From: Roseitalea sp. MMSF_3546
GTDB lineage: Bacteria > Pseudomonadota > Alphaproteobacteria > Rhizobiales > Rhizobiaceae
Assembly: GCF_030732865.1 (NCBI RefSeq)
Contig: NZ_JASHKB010000019.1
Location: forward strand, 1-64,000
Reading direction: 5' to 3'
Length of the DNA stretch: 64,000 nucleotides
Shown here one piece after another: positions 9,788 through 19,098 of this stretch. A program made the translations under genes and the position numbers. The notes below the pieces were generated by a model. It was not told the DNA's origin. It saw only the letters and a list, made by a program, of their open reading frames with translations, and searched no databases. The stretch's first letter is position 1; each line of letters opens with the position of its first letter.

Positions 9788-10947
9788 GATCGCGCCTCCG
9801 GATTGGCCAGGGCAGCGGCCGCCGGCTCGCCGGACAGGCGCGGCATGCTCGCCGGCGCGGCCGGCATGAGAATGCGGAAGACGGTCCTGCCTGGCGCGCT
9901 GTCGCATTCGATGACGCCGCCATGGTCGCCGACGATCTTCGCGACCAGCGCCAGACCGAGGCCCGAGCCATTGGTCTTGGTCGTGATGAAGGGGTCGAAC
10001 ATGTGGATCTGCATGTCCTCGGGCACGCCGGGGCCGTTGTCCTCGACGGAGAATTCGAGCGGCAGCGACACCCGCTCATTGGCGCCCGGGATGGAAAGGT
10101 GCACGCCGGGCCGATAGGCCGTCCGCAGGCGGATCTGCGGCCGGTCGGCGCTCGCGCACGCCTCGGCGGCGTTCTTGACCAGGTTCAGGAAGACCTGGAT
10201 GAGCTGGTCCTGATCGCCGGCCACATCGGGCAGGGACGGATCGTAGTCCTGCGAGAAGCGGACATCGTGGGCAAAGCCGGTCCTTGCGATCTGCTGGACG
10301 CGATCGAGCACGACGTGGATGTTGACCGCATGGCGCTCGACGGGCCGCTCGTCGGAGAACACCTCCATGCGGTCGACCAGCGAGACGATGCGGTCGGCCT
10401 CGGCGCGTATGAGCTGCGTCAGGGCGCGGTCCTCGTCGCTCGCCGAGGCTTCGAGCAGTTGCGCGGCGCCCCTGATGCCCGACAGCGGGTTCTTGATCTC
10501 GTGCCCCAGCATGGCGGCAAGCCCGGTCACCGAGCGCGCCGCGCCGCGATGGGTCATCTGCCGGTCGAACTTGTCGGCCATGGAGCGCTCGCGGAAGACG
10601 ATCACCATGGCGCCGGGCTCCTCGGAAACCGGCGTGACGTGAATGTCGACGATGCGTTCGCTGCCGATGCGCGGCGAGGACAGGTCGACCCGGTATTCGT
10701 TGATCGGCGAGCCGTGCTCGCGCACCTGCCGGATCAGCGCGATGAGCGGGCTCGAAAAAGGCACGAAATCGGCGATCGTCCGCCCTTCCAGATGGGTGGA
10801 AGAGGACAGGAAGAAATACTCCGCCTCCAGATTGGCAAAGCGGATCACATCGTCCGGATCGAGCAGGATGACCGCGTCGCGGATCGTGTTGAGCACCTGC
10901 AGCGCGCGGTCGCCGCCTTTGATCTGTCCTGCGCCGAACCTGCTCAC
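9784..10947 (-). CDS. ntrB: Nitrogen sensor kinase NtrB
   Basis: Soluble histidine kinase/phosphatase controlled by PII protein that sets the phosphorylation state of NtrC. The 387-residue protein has an N-terminal PAS domain (about 15-120), HisKA with His149 in [20 protein letters not shown], and a HATPase domain with DNGPG and GSGLGLALV. No membrane segment is present, as expected. The start is GTG in a GTGA overlap with the dusB stop, and it overlaps ntrC by ATGA, so all three genes are translationally coupled. Confidence 0.97.
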   Translation of the reverse strand: MSRFGAGQIKGGDRALQVLNTIRDAVILLDPDDVIRFANLEAEYFFLSSSTHLEGRTIADFVPFSSPLIALIRQVREHGSPINEYRVDLSSPRIGSERIVDIHVTPVSEEPGAMVIVFRERSMADKFDRQMTHRGAARSVTGLAAMLGHEIKNPLSGIRGAAQLLEASASDEDRALTQLIRAEADRIVSLVDRMEVFSDERPVERHAVNIHVVLDRVQQIARTGFAHDVRFSQDYDPSLPDVAGDQDQLIQVFLNLVKNAAEACASADRPQIRLRTAYRPGVHLSIPGANERVSLPLEFSVEDNGPGVPEDMQIHMFDPFITTKTNGSGLGLALVAKIVGDHGGVIECDSAPGRTVFRILMPAAPASMPRLSGEPAAAALANPEARS

Positions 10948-11990
10948 GCGGCCAACTCCATGGCCGGCCGCGCGGCGGCCTCTGCAAGGATGTCGTCGAT
11001 CATCGCCATCACGGTTTCGGGCTCGCGGGCCCGCAGCATGGCACCCTTTCGCGCAGCGAAATCGCCGATGTGTGCCGCATGCGCATCAAGATACCAGCCA
11101 AGATGCTTGCGCGCCCGGCGCAGGCCGGCCTTTGCGCCGTAATGGTCGAGCATGGCCGCGTAATGCGCCTGCACATAGCCGCCGATGGCGTGCGGACCGG
11201 GCGCCGTCGCGTCCGTGCCGGCGATCGCGCCCGCAAGCCAGGGCCGGCCGCAGGCGGCGCGGCCGACCATCACCGCATCGGCCCCCGAGGCGTCGAGCGC
11301 GGCGTGGGCCGTAGCGGCATCGGCAATGTCGCCATTGACGACCAGCGGCACGGTGATCGCATCGCGCACGGCGGCGACGGCGTGCCAGTCCGCCCTGCCC
11401 TCGTAGAACTGCTGGCGCGTGCGGCCATGCACGGTGATCATCCGGATCCCGGCTTCTTCGGCGCGGCGCGCCAGTTCGGGGGCGTTGATCGCGTTTTCGT
11501 CCCAGCCAAGCCGCATCTTCAGCGTCACGGGCACGTCGACCGCCTGCACCGTCGCCTCGATCAGTGTGAGCGCATGGTCGAGATCGCGCATGAGCGCCGA
11601 ACCGGACCGCCCGCCGGTCACCTTCCTGGCCGGACAGCCCATATTAATGTCGATGATCTGCGCGCCGGCATCGACGCCGATGCGCGCCGCCTCGCCCATC
11701 CAGCGTGCCTCGCGGCCGGCCAGTTGCAGCATGAACGGCCCCTGCCCGGCATGACGCGCCGCGCGCTGCCTGCTCTCGGCGCTGTTGCGGCACAATTCGC
11801 CGCTGGCGATCATCTCGCTCACCACCAGCCCGGCGCCATGGCCGTAGGCCAGCCGGCGGAAAGGCGCGTCGGAAATGCCCGACATCGGCGCCAGGAACAC
11901 GCGGTTGCGCAGCGTGACGGCACCGAGGGAAAGCGCCGCGGACAGATCGGCGACCGCCTCGCCATGAACGTTTTTTGGGCATACACTCAT
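10944..11990 (-). CDS. dusB: tRNA-dihydrouridine synthase DusB (NifR3-like)
   Basis: FMN enzyme reducing specific uridines of tRNA to dihydrouridine. The 348-residue TIM barrel carries the family signature [19 protein letters not shown] and the catalytic cysteine Cys119 in [23 protein letters not shown]. It is the first gene of the dusB-ntrB-ntrC operon, the arrangement originally called nifR3-ntrB-ntrC in rhizobia. It is divergent from ispDF across 106 bp. Confidence 0.96.
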   Translation of the reverse strand: MSVCPKNVHGEAVADLSAALSLGAVTLRNRVFLAPMSGISDAPFRRLAYGHGAGLVVSEMIASGELCRNSAESRQRAARHAGQGPFMLQLAGREARWMGEAARIGVDAGAQIIDINMGCPARKVTGGRSGSALMRDLDHALTLIEATVQAVDVPVTLKMRLGWDENAINAPELARRAEEAGIRMITVHGRTRQQFYEGRADWHAVAAVRDAITVPLVVNGDIADAATAHAALDASGADAVMVGRAACGRPWLAGAIAGTDATAPGPHAIGGYVQAHYAAMLDHYGAKAGLRRARKHLGWYLDAHAAHIGDFAARKGAMLRAREPETVMAMIDDILAEAAARPAMELAA

Positions 11991-12096
11991 TTTGCCTATT
12001 CTTTATACAGTTGCGCGTGATTGCGCAATCGCCCGCGTCTGATAAACCGCGCCGACGCCTTGTCTTGTTGCCACCGGATATGCCGACCCCGCCGCC
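11991..12096. promoter_or_regulatory. Divergent dusB / ispDF promoter region
   Basis: A 106-bp divergent intergenic region. Toward dusB (minus strand) there is TATAAA about 16 bp before the ATG with TTGCGC about 15 bp further upstream, a plausible if short-spaced promoter. A perfect 12-bp palindrome GATTGCGCAATC lies at 12019-12030, overlapping the possible -35 element, and could be an operator. The assignment is from pattern only. Confidence 0.4.
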
Positions 12097-13356
12097 ATGG
12101 CCGATACGACCGCCACAGCCGACGCGCAACCACCCGATGCAACGCTCGGCCTCGTCATCGTCGCGGCCGGTCGCGGCGCCCGATCGGGGCTCGACGCCGG
12201 ACCCAAGCAGTATCACCCTCTGGCCGGTCGGGCGCTGATCAGCCATACGCTCGATGCGTTCTCCGGCACCGTCGCACCGGCGCGCACCTGCGTCGTCATT
12301 CATGCCGACGACGACGGTCGCCTGGACGAGGCGCTGGGGCCGGACCGCCGTGCCGGGTTGATCGTCGCCCATGGCGGTGACAGCCGGCAGGCCTCGGTGC
12401 TGGCCGGTCTGGAGGCTCTCGCCCGGACCGCTCCGGACACCGGCCATGTCATGATCCACGATGCCGCGCGCCCCTTCGTGACGGCAGACCTGCTCGCGCG
12501 CATCGGTCAGGCGATGCGCGACCACCCCGCCGCCGGTCTGTTGCCGGTCCTGCCGATCGCCGAGACAATCAAGCGTGTTGGCAACGCGAACCTTGTCGAG
12601 CAGACAATTGATCGAAAAGGCCTTTTTACCGCCCAGACCCCGCAGACCTTCCCGCTGGCACCGATCCTTTCGGTGCATCGGCGCGCAGGCGCCGAAGGGC
12701 GCTCCGATTTCACCGATGACGCCGCGCTTTTCGAGTGGGCCGGCCTGCCGGTGCGCACGGTTGGCGGCGACGGGGCCAATGTCAAACTCACCTACAGGCC
12801 CGATTTCGCCATGGCCGAACAGGCATTGCAGCCACGCATGACCGCCCTGCCCGATGTGCGCACCGGCAACGGCTATGACGTGCACCGCTTCGGTCCGGGC
12901 GACCGCGTCACGCTGTGCGGCATCGACATTGCCCACGACAAGGCCCTGACCGGGCATTCGGACGCCGATGTCGGACTGCACGCGCTGACCGACGCGCTGC
13001 TTGCCACCTGCGGCGCCGGCGATATCGGCGACCACTTCCCGCCGTCCGACCCGCAATGGAAGGGCGCGCCGTCCTCGATCTTCGTCCAGCGGGCGGCCGA
13101 AATCGTGCGCGATCATGGCGGCACGATCATGAACGCCGATGTGTCGATCATCGCCGAGGCGCCGAAGATCGCGCCCCACCGCCAGGCGATGCGCGAGACG
13201 ATGGCGCGCCTGCTCGGCATCGAAACGCAGCGCTGCTCGGTCAAGGCGACGACGAACGAAACCATGGGCTTTGTCGGCCGTTGCGAAGGCATGGCCGCAA
13301 TCGCCACGGCAAGCGTGGTCTATGGCCCGACACGGACAAGAAGCGACCATGGCTGA
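12097..13356 (+). CDS. ispDF: Bifunctional IspD/IspF isoprenoid enzyme
   Basis: Fusion of 2-C-methyl-D-erythritol 4-phosphate cytidylyltransferase (IspD) and 2-C-methyl-D-erythritol 2,4-cyclodiphosphate synthase (IspF), two steps of the MEP isoprenoid pathway. Residues 9 to about 235 are IspD ([42 protein letters not shown]). Residues from about 255 are IspF (GNGYDVHRF metal site, [32 protein letters not shown]). The fusion is common in alphaproteobacteria. It overlaps pncC by 8 nt. The MEP enzyme Dxr is not in the window. Confidence 0.97.
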   Translation: MADTTATADAQPPDATLGLVIVAAGRGARSGLDAGPKQYHPLAGRALISHTLDAFSGTVAPARTCVVIHADDDGRLDEALGPDRRAGLIVAHGGDSRQASVLAGLEALARTAPDTGHVMIHDAARPFVTADLLARIGQAMRDHPAAGLLPVLPIAETIKRVGNANLVEQTIDRKGLFTAQTPQTFPLAPILSVHRRAGAEGRSDFTDDAALFEWAGLPVRTVGGDGANVKLTYRPDFAMAEQALQPRMTALPDVRTGNGYDVHRFGPGDRVTLCGIDIAHDKALTGHSDADVGLHALTDALLATCGAGDIGDHFPPSDPQWKGAPSSIFVQRAAEIVRDHGGTIMNADVSIIAEAPKIAPHRQAMRETMARLLGIETQRCSVKATTNETMGFVGRCEGMAAIATASVVYGPTRTRSDHG

Positions 13357-13879
13357 CCTTTATGACGACATCGCCGGGCTGTCGGCGCGCCTCGTGGCGA
13401 TGTCCACCGAACGCGACGCCATGGTCACCACCGCCGAAAGCTGCACGGGCGGCATGATCGCCGCCGCCATCACCGACAATGAAGGCGCCTCGATCGCGTT
13501 CGAGCGCGGCTTCGTAACCTATGCCAATCAGGCCAAGGTCGAACTGCTGGGCGTCGATGCCGGGCTGATCGAAAGCGTCGGGGCGGTCTCGGGCGAAGTC
13601 GCCGGGGCCATGGCCGAGGGCGCGCTGGCCCGTTCGAATGCCGATATCGCGATTTCGGTCACCGGCATCGCCGGCCCTGGCGGCGGCTCGGACATCAAGC
13701 CCGTCGGCCTCGTGTGGTTCGGCTGCGCCAGTGCCTGGGCCCCCACGCTGGTCGTCAGCCGGCAGTTCGAGGATCGCGGCCGTGCCTTCATTCGTGCCAT
13801 CAGCGTGGTAACGGCGCTTCAGATTGTCGTCGATACGCTCGATGGCATGCCGCAGCGGACGCCGGACAGTCAGCCCTGA
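13349..13879 (+). CDS. pncC: CinA-family nicotinamide-nucleotide amidohydrolase
   Basis: CinA C-terminal-type protein of 176 residues; characterised members deamidate NMN in pyridine nucleotide salvage. Motifs are [27 protein letters not shown] and [23 protein letters not shown]. It lacks the N-terminal MoCF domain of full CinA. The ATG lies inside the last codons of ispDF (8-nt overlap), supporting coupled translation and the short start. It overlaps the convergent ratA gene tail to tail by 10 nt. Confidence 0.93.
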   Translation: MADLYDDIAGLSARLVAMSTERDAMVTTAESCTGGMIAAAITDNEGASIAFERGFVTYANQAKVELLGVDAGLIESVGAVSGEVAGAMAEGALARSNADIAISVTGIAGPGGGSDIKPVGLVWFGCASAWAPTLVVSRQFEDRGRAFIRAISVVTALQIVVDTLDGMPQRTPDSQP

Positions 13880-14346
13880 GCGGCCACGCGCGGATGGGTC
13901 GAACCGTAGATGACATCGGCCCGCCGCTCGAAGGCTTCGGAGAATTTGCGGAAGGCCCGGTCGAACATGGCGCCCATCAGCCCGCCCAGCATGCGGTTCC
14001 TGAACTCGTAGTCGATGTGGAAGTGCACGTCGCAGCAGCCCTGCCCGCAATCGACGAAACGCCAGACATTCTTCAGATAGCGGAACGGGCCGTCGACATA
14101 GGAAACATCGATCTCCAGGACGTCGTGCTTGAGCAGCACCTGGCTGGTGAAGGTCTCGCGGATGGCCTTGTAGCCGACGGTCATGTCGGCGATCAGCATG
14201 GTGCGCGCATCCTTTTGGCGGCGCGAGCGCACCGTCAGCGCCTCGCACAGCGGCACGAATTCCGGATAGCGCTCGACATCGGCGACAAGCTCGAACATGT
14301 CGCGCGCCGTGTGGCGGACGCGGCGTGTGGACGAAAATTCCGGCAT
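13870..14346 (-). CDS. RatA/Coq10-family START-domain protein
   Basis: Protein of 158 residues from the START/polyketide-cyclase superfamily, annotated as RatA-family toxin or coenzyme-Q-binding Coq10 homologue. N-terminal STRRVRHTARDMFELVADVERYPEFVPLCEAL and the central YVDGPFRYLKNVWRF match the family. In alphaproteobacteria this gene sits with lipA, and a ubiquinone-related function is more plausible than toxicity. It starts 2 nt downstream of the lipA stop, so it is cotranscribed, and its 3' end overlaps pncC by 10 nt. Confidence 0.88.
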   Translation of the reverse strand: MPEFSSTRRVRHTARDMFELVADVERYPEFVPLCEALTVRSRRQKDARTMLIADMTVGYKAIRETFTSQVLLKHDVLEIDVSYVDGPFRYLKNVWRFVDCGQGCCDVHFHIDYEFRNRMLGGLMGAMFDRAFRKFSEAFERRADVIYGSTHPRVAAQG

Positions 14347-14348
14347 GG

Positions 14349-15323
14349 TCAGGCGGCGGCCTCGGCGATCTTGCGCTCGCGCGCCGCCCGCAGCTTGTCG
14401 AAATCCTCGCCGGCATGGTGCGAGGACCGCGTCAGCGGGCTGGCCGAGACCATCAGGAAGCCCTTGGCGTAGGCCGCCGTCTCGTAGGAGGCGAACGCGT
14501 CGGGCGTGACATAGGCCATCACCTTGTGGTGCTTTCTGGTCGGCTGCAAGTACTGGCCGATGGTCAGGAAATCGACATCCGCCGTGCGCAGATCGTCCAT
14601 CAGCTGCAACACCTCGTTGCGGGTCTCGCCCAGGCCGACCATGATCCCGGACTTGGTGAACATTGTCGGGTCGAGTTCCTTGACCCGCTGCAGCAGGCGG
14701 ATCGAATGGAAGTAGCGCGCGCCCGGCCGCACGGTGAGATAGTTCGAGGCGACCGTCTCCAGATTGTGGTTGAAGACGTCGGGGCGAGCCGCGACGACCG
14801 TTTCGAGCGCGCCGTCCTTGCGCAGGAAGTCGGGCGTGAGCACCTCGACGGTCGTGCCGGGCGAATGGGTGCGAATGGCCTCGATGACCGCGACGAAATG
14901 CTGCGCGCCACCATCGGGCAGGTCGTCCCGGTCGACCGAAGTGATGACGACGTGATTGAGGCCCATCTTGGCGACGGCCCTTGCGACATTGACCGGCTCG
15001 TCCGGATCGACCGGGCCGGGCCGCCCGGTGGTCACGTTGCAGAACGCGCAGGCGCGTGTGCAGATCTCGCCCAGAATCATGAAGCTGGCGTGCTTCTTGT
15101 CCCAGCACTCGCCGATATTGGGGCAGCCCGCCTCGCCGCACACCGTCACCAGATTGTGCGACTGCACGATGGCGTTGGTCTCGCGATAGCCCTTGGAGAC
15201 GGGCGCGCGCACGCGGATCCAGTCGGGCTTGCGCAGACCGGAGTCCTGATCGGGCCGGTGCGCCTTTTCGGGATGGCGCGGCCGGGCGGGCGTGGCTTTG
15301 ACGGTGTCAAGAACGGTGACCAT
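14349..15323 (-). CDS. lipA: Lipoyl synthase LipA
   Basis: Radical-SAM enzyme inserting two sulfurs into octanoyl groups to form lipoyl cofactor. The 324-residue protein has the auxiliary cluster cysteines Cys62, Cys67, Cys73 ([12 protein letters not shown]) and the radical-SAM CX3CX2C Cys88, Cys92, Cys95 (CTRACAFC), with a C-terminal SSHHAGEDF. Its clients in this cluster are the lipoyl domains of PdhC and PdhB. It lies 27 nt after the pentapeptide gene. The Shine-Dalgarno is weak. Confidence 0.98.
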   Translation of the reverse strand: MVTVLDTVKATPARPRHPEKAHRPDQDSGLRKPDWIRVRAPVSKGYRETNAIVQSHNLVTVCGEAGCPNIGECWDKKHASFMILGEICTRACAFCNVTTGRPGPVDPDEPVNVARAVAKMGLNHVVITSVDRDDLPDGGAQHFVAVIEAIRTHSPGTTVEVLTPDFLRKDGALETVVAARPDVFNHNLETVASNYLTVRPGARYFHSIRLLQRVKELDPTMFTKSGIMVGLGETRNEVLQLMDDLRTADVDFLTIGQYLQPTRKHHKVMAYVTPDAFASYETAAYAKGFLMVSASPLTRSSHHAGEDFDKLRAARERKIAEAAA

Positions 15324-15350
15324 GGCAGAATGCGGCTTCGGTTGGCGTGA

Positions 15351-15689
15351 TCAGACGGGCGCGGCCTGTGCGGCCTGCGCCAGGGCTTGGCGGTCGATAT
15401 AGTCTGGCAGCGTCGTGGTTTCGTCGATGACGGCGCGGCTGAGCTGATCGACGGTGAGGTTCTTGGCGTCGGTCAGATCGGCACCGATGAGCACCGTCCC
15501 GGCCAGATTCGCGCCCTCGAAGTCGCTGCCGACAAAGCGCGCGTTCTTGAAGTCGGCACCGGCGAAATTCGCGTTCTTGAGCACCGCGCCGCTCAGGCTG
15601 GTGCGACGCAGAAATGCGCCATGCAGATCGAGCGGCGGCAGCATCTCGGGCGTCAGATGTGGCGGTCGTTCTCGTCGGGCCTCAGCCAT
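15351..15689 (-). CDS. Pentapeptide-repeat protein (possible C-terminal part of a split gene)
   Basis: A 112-residue protein of roughly ten tandem A(D/N)LxX-type repeats (LDLHGAFLRRTSLSGAVLKN, ANFAGADF, GANLAGTVLIGADL), folding as a right-handed quadrilateral beta-helix. It then has a short tail with QLSRAVIDETTTLPDYI, common in this family. It begins 37 nt inside the 3' end of the membrane-anchored ORF at 15653-16063, in another frame. In the related proteins I know, anchor, helical linker and pentapeptides form one chain, so the pair may be one gene split by a frameshift or two coupled genes. The function is unknown. Confidence 0.72.
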   Translation of the reverse strand: MAEARRERPPHLTPEMLPPLDLHGAFLRRTSLSGAVLKNANFAGADFKNARFVGSDFEGANLAGTVLIGADLTDAKNLTVDQLSRAVIDETTTLPDYIDRQALAQAAQAAPV

Positions 15690-16063
15690 CCTTGCACAAA
15701 CTCCATGATCTCTTTGACGTCCAGTGGCGAGTCGTCGTCGCGATAATCCGCCTCGGTCTCCCGCAGATAGGCTGCAAGCAGCCGGTACACCGGTCCGGCC
15801 AGGTCCGGAAAGTCCTCGGCGATCTGTTGTAGAATATAGACCGCCCCCAGCCTGACTTCCAACCGTTCATCGCCAAGTTGCCCGACAGCCCGGTTGAACA
15901 GTTCGGCCACGAAGTCCCGGCGCGCAAGTTCCGCCTGCCGTGTCGAGGCTTCGGCCTGCCGATTCGCCGCAAACACCCGCTTCCACGCCAGATAGGTGCC
16001 GACCAGTGCGACGACGGCCAGGGCCGCATTGCGCACCAGTTCGGAAAACGCGAGCAGGCTCAC
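15653..16063 (-). CDS. Membrane-anchored helical protein, probable N-terminal half of the pentapeptide-repeat protein
   Basis: About 136 residues from a GTG whose GTGA overlaps the lpdA stop. There is one membrane segment (about residues 9-23, [16 protein letters not shown]), an Arg/Glu-rich coiled stretch, then RAVGQLGDERLEVRLGAVYILQQIAEDFPD, a helical repeat motif seen N-terminal to pentapeptide repeats in many bacterial membrane proteins. It ends in SPLDVKEIMEFVQ and a short out-of-family tail after the next gene's start. Translation is probably coupled to lpdA. No catalytic motif is present. Confidence 0.65.
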   Translation of the reverse strand: MSLLAFSELVRNAALAVVALVGTYLAWKRVFAANRQAEASTRQAELARRDFVAELFNRAVGQLGDERLEVRLGAVYILQQIAEDFPDLAGPVYRLLAAYLRETEADYRDDDSPLDVKEIMEFVQGWLRPDENDRHI

Positions 16064-17508
16064 GCGTTGAGCGCCCGTCCATAGGCATCGAGCACGCTTT
16101 CCTTCATCATCTCCGACAGGGTCGGATGCGGGAAGACGGTATGCATCAGCTCTTCCTCGGTGGTCTCCAGATTCATGGCCACGACATAGCCCTGAATCAG
16201 TTCGGTCACCTCGGCGCCGACCATGTGGGCGCCGATCAGTTGCCCTGTCCCGGCGTCGAAGATCGTCTTGACCAGGCCCTGGTCCTCGCCGAGCGCGATC
16301 GCCTTGCCATTGGCGCCAAACTGGAAGCGGCCGACGCGCACTTCGCGGCCTGCTTCCTTGGCCGCCTGTTCGGTCATGCCGACGGAGGCAACCTGCGGGT
16401 GGCAATAGGTACAACCGGGGATCAGGCTCTTGTCGAGGGCGTGCACACCCGGCACGCCGGCGATCTTCTCGACGCAGATTACGCCCTCGTGTTCGGCCTT
16501 GTGGGCCAGCATGGGCGGGCCGGCGACATCGCCGATGGCGTAGACGCCCTCGACATTGGTGCGGCCATAGCCATCGGTGACGATGGTGCCGCGCTCGGTC
16601 CTCACCCCGACGGCGTCGAGCCCGATACCCTCGATGTTGCCCTGCACGCCGACCGCCGAGATCAGCCTGTCCGCCTCGATCGCCGTCGACTTGCCGTCCT
16701 TGGTCTCGACATGGGCGACGACCGAATCGGCCTTCTTGTCGACCTTTGTGACCTTGGCGCCGGTCATGATCTTCAGGCCGTGCTTTTCAAGCTGCTTGCG
16801 GGCGAGCTTGGAAGTCTCCTCGTCCTCGACCGGCATGATCCGGTCCATCAGTTCGACCACGGTCACATCGACGCCCATCGAGTTGTAGAAGCTGGCGAAC
16901 TCGATGCCGATCGCGCCCGAGCCCATGACGACGAGCTTTTCGGGCATCTTCTGCGGCACCATCGCCTCGAAATAGGTCCAGATCAGCTTGCCGTCCGGCT
17001 CGATGCCGGGCAGCGCGCGCGGCCGGGCGCCGGTGGCGACGATGATGTGCTTGGCGGCGTAATCGCCCTCGCCCTTGACGCCCTTGGGCACGGGCGGCTG
17101 CGGCTCCATGGGCGCCTTTGTCGGCCTGCCGACGGTGACCTTGCCCCTGCCGGCGAGTTTCGCCTCGCCCCAGATGACATCGACCTTGTTCTTCTTCATC
17201 AGGAAGCCGACGCCACCATTCAGACGCAGCGAGACCTTGCGCGAGCGGTCGACGACGGCCCTGACATCGGGCGTGATCGTGCCCTCCAGCGTCAGTCCGT
17301 AGTCCTTGATACGGCCGGCATGGTCCATGATCTCTGCCGAGCGCAGCAGCGCCTTGGTGGGAATGCAGCCCCAGTTCAGGCAGATCCCGCCCAGATGTTC
17401 GCGTTCGACGATCGCTGTCTTCAGGCCAAGCTGCGCCGCCCGGACCGCGGTGACATAGCCCCCCGGCCCCGATCCGATGATGATCACGTCATAGGTGTTG
17501 TCAGCCAT
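16060..17508 (-). CDS. lpdA: Dihydrolipoyl dehydrogenase (E3)
   Basis: FAD enzyme that reoxidises dihydrolipoyl groups of the 2-oxoacid dehydrogenase complexes. The 482-residue protein has FAD-binding GSGPGGYVTA, the redox disulfide Cys43-Cys48 (GGICLNWGCIPTKALL), the NAD-binding GSGAIGIEFASFY, the GDVAGPPMLAHKAEHEG segment and the C-terminal HPTLSEMMKE dyad. Cytoplasmic. It lies in the PDH cluster upstream of lipA and overlaps the preceding acetyltransferase gene by 8 nt. Confidence 0.97.
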   Translation of the reverse strand: MADNTYDVIIIGSGPGGYVTAVRAAQLGLKTAIVEREHLGGICLNWGCIPTKALLRSAEIMDHAGRIKDYGLTLEGTITPDVRAVVDRSRKVSLRLNGGVGFLMKKNKVDVIWGEAKLAGRGKVTVGRPTKAPMEPQPPVPKGVKGEGDYAAKHIIVATGARPRALPGIEPDGKLIWTYFEAMVPQKMPEKLVVMGSGAIGIEFASFYNSMGVDVTVVELMDRIMPVEDEETSKLARKQLEKHGLKIMTGAKVTKVDKKADSVVAHVETKDGKSTAIEADRLISAVGVQGNIEGIGLDAVGVRTERGTIVTDGYGRTNVEGVYAIGDVAGPPMLAHKAEHEGVICVEKIAGVPGVHALDKSLIPGCTYCHPQVASVGMTEQAAKEAGREVRVGRFQFGANGKAIALGEDQGLVKTIFDAGTGQLIGAHMVGAEVTELIQGYVVAMNLETTEEELMHTVFPHPTLSEMMKESVLDAYGRALNA

Positions 17509-18088
17509 GGAACCCCTCTTGGTCGGACGCCCGCCGCATCAGCAGCCAGTCGCGCGTCGTGTGCGTGGTCAGGTAGGCAATGAAGGCTTCGCGCGCGACC
17601 GGCTCGAACCCCTCGCTTTCGTAGAGGGCGATGGCGCCCAGATTGTCATCGGAAACGACCAGATGGGTGGCCCGTCCGCCGGCGCGCCGCACCTGGTCGC
17701 GCAAGAGCGCCCGCGCGATACCGCGCTTGCGGAACGGCCAGTAGACAGCCAGCGCGTCGATCAGCCAGCCGCCCGCCGCGCGCCCGAACAGGCCGAACAC
17801 CGGTTCGAGCACCGGTTCGGCCGGCGCCGGCGGATCAAGACCGTCAGCAAGCGGATAGCCGACCGCCATGCCGGCCACCTCGCCGCCGATCTCGGCGACA
17901 TGTCCATTGGTCCAGTTGGCCGGACCGTCGCCATGGGCGTAGCCGGTGCGCAGCCAGTCGAATGCATGCCCGGCCTCGCCACGCGCCACCGCACGCGCGC
18001 CCAGCCAGGACGGCAGGCCGTGGCCGGCCATGTCGTCGAGAATGGCCAGGTCGGCGCTGTCGCCAATCGTCGCGGGGCGGATATGCAC
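17501..18088 (-). CDS. GNAT-family acetyltransferase
   Basis: A 195-residue single-domain GNAT protein. The acetyl-CoA motif A is seen in LAVYWPFRKRGIARALLRDQVRRAG, and the C-terminal LVVSDDNLGAIALYESEGFEPV is the usual strand-helix with the general-acid Tyr. The substrate is unknown. It starts with GTG; the GGAG sequences upstream lie in a strong hairpin (18093-18117), so its translation may be structure-controlled. It overlaps lpdA by 8 nt, suggesting cotranscription rather than a role in PDH. Confidence 0.85.
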   Translation of the reverse strand: MHIRPATIGDSADLAILDDMAGHGLPSWLGARAVARGEAGHAFDWLRTGYAHGDGPANWTNGHVAEIGGEVAGMAVGYPLADGLDPPAPAEPVLEPVFGLFGRAAGGWLIDALAVYWPFRKRGIARALLRDQVRRAGGRATHLVVSDDNLGAIALYESEGFEPVAREAFIAYLTTHTTRDWLLMRRASDQEGFHG

Positions 18089-18092
18089 GGCT

Positions 18093-18117
18093 CCGGTCTC
18101 CGGTTATGGGAGACCGG
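18093..18117 (-). promoter_or_regulatory. Hairpin in the leader of the GNAT gene
   Basis: Perfect 9-bp inverted repeat, CCGGTCTCC (18093-18101) and GGAGACCGG (18109-18117), with a 7-nt loop. On the minus-strand RNA the stem contains the GGAG that best fits a ribosome site for the GTG at 18088, and no U-tract follows. It looks more like a translation-limiting stem than a terminator. It lies 18 nt downstream of the DUF465 gene. Confidence 0.45.
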
Positions 18118-18135
18118 CGGGCAATGGCGCGAAAG

Positions 18136-18372
18136 TCAGCCCGTCAGCATCCCGTAGATCTCGTCTTTGAGCTGCATGCGCTTCTTGCGCATGGCGTCCA
18201 TGTTGAAATCGTCCGTTGGCTCGATGTCCGTTTCGGCGCGGTGGATGGCCCGGTTGATCTCGTGATACTCGTCGAAGAGCCGCGCGAAATGCGCGTCGGA
18301 CGTCTTCAACGCCTTCATCTTTTCGACGTGCTCGGGGAATTCTGCGGCCAGCTCGTGCGGCGTGTGCGCCAT
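18136..18372 (-). CDS. DUF465 (YdcH-like) small protein
   Basis: A 78-residue, highly charged, all-helical protein of the DUF465/YdcH family, function unknown. The family pattern is clear: FARLFDEYHEINRAIHRAE in the first helix and MRKKRMQLKDEIYGML at the C-terminus, likely an antiparallel hairpin of helices. The chosen ATG has AAAGGAG 8 nt upstream; a longer frame reaching 18444 lacks this and begins in a low-complexity sequence. Confidence 0.9.
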   Translation of the reverse strand: MAHTPHELAAEFPEHVEKMKALKTSDAHFARLFDEYHEINRAIHRAETDIEPTDDFNMDAMRKKRMQLKDEIYGMLTG

Positions 18373-18453
18373 GAACGGTGCTCCTTTCGTTCGTGCTGGC
18401 GCAACCCTAGCGGCCGGCGTTCTGCCCTCCTTGATCGGTGTCAACTGCCATGG

Positions 18454-19098
18454 TCATGAGGCCAGGACGCTGCGCACGAGCGGCGCCAGCGCAACGCCGA
18501 TGGCGCGCGTGTTCCTGGCATCGAGATGAATGCCGTCGACGGGCGAGGCCTGGGCCACACTGCCCGCATCGAAGAACGCGCAGCCAAGCTCCCCGGCGAG
18601 CCGCTCATAGAGCCCGGCAAGCTTGCGCGATTCGGCAGCCCCGCCCTCGAAGATGGCGGCGAAGTCGACATGGTCCGTGGCAACCAGCGGCGGCGGCGCG
18701 ACGATCACCAGCTTGGCGCTCTTGCCGCCCGGCATCCCCTGCTGGTGGCCGAGCGCGATCTCGGCAAGCCGCTTCATGCCGCCCTGGGCGCTGGCAATGG
18801 CCGAGCCGGAGACGAAGGGCTTCATGTCGTTGCCGCCGAGCATGATGACGACCAGATCGATCGGTGCGTGCGCATACAGCGCGGTGGGCAGCGCCTTGAC
18901 GCCATTGCGGTCGCAATCGGCGAAGGATTCGTCGAAGGCCGTCGTGCGGCCGCGCACCGCATCGGTGATCACCTCGTGTCCGTCGCCGAGTTCGGCCCGC
19001 AGGGCCTCGGGCCAGCGATACCGGTGCGGATGTCGCGCACCGGTCTGCGGGTCCGAACCCCAGGTCAGCGAATCGCCGAATGCGAGGATGGTACGCAT
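18454..19098 (-). CDS. SGNH/GDSL-family hydrolase (arylesterase-like)
   Basis: A 214-residue SGNH hydrolase. Block I is ILAFGDSLTWG with the nucleophile serine (residue 10), block III is VIMLGGNDMKP, and block V is VDGIHLDARN with the catalytic Asp/His. No signal peptide is seen, so it is probably a cytoplasmic esterase; the substrate is unknown. Its ATG shares one base with the upstream gene's stop (TGATG), indicating cotranscription in the PDH cluster. Confidence 0.9.
   Translation of the reverse strand: MRTILAFGDSLTWGSDPQTGARHPHRYRWPEALRAELGDGHEVITDAVRGRTTAFDESFADCDRNGVKALPTALYAHAPIDLVVIMLGGNDMKPFVSGSAIASAQGGMKRLAEIALGHQQGMPGGKSAKLVIVAPPPLVATDHVDFAAIFEGGAAESRKLAGLYERLAGELGCAFFDAGSVAQASPVDGIHLDARNTRAIGVALAPLVRSVLAS

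Noticed and set aside
13870-14346. RatA annotation as a toxin of a toxin-antitoxin pair
   Set aside because: No antitoxin gene is adjacent, and the START/Coq10 fold next to lipA favours a metabolic role.
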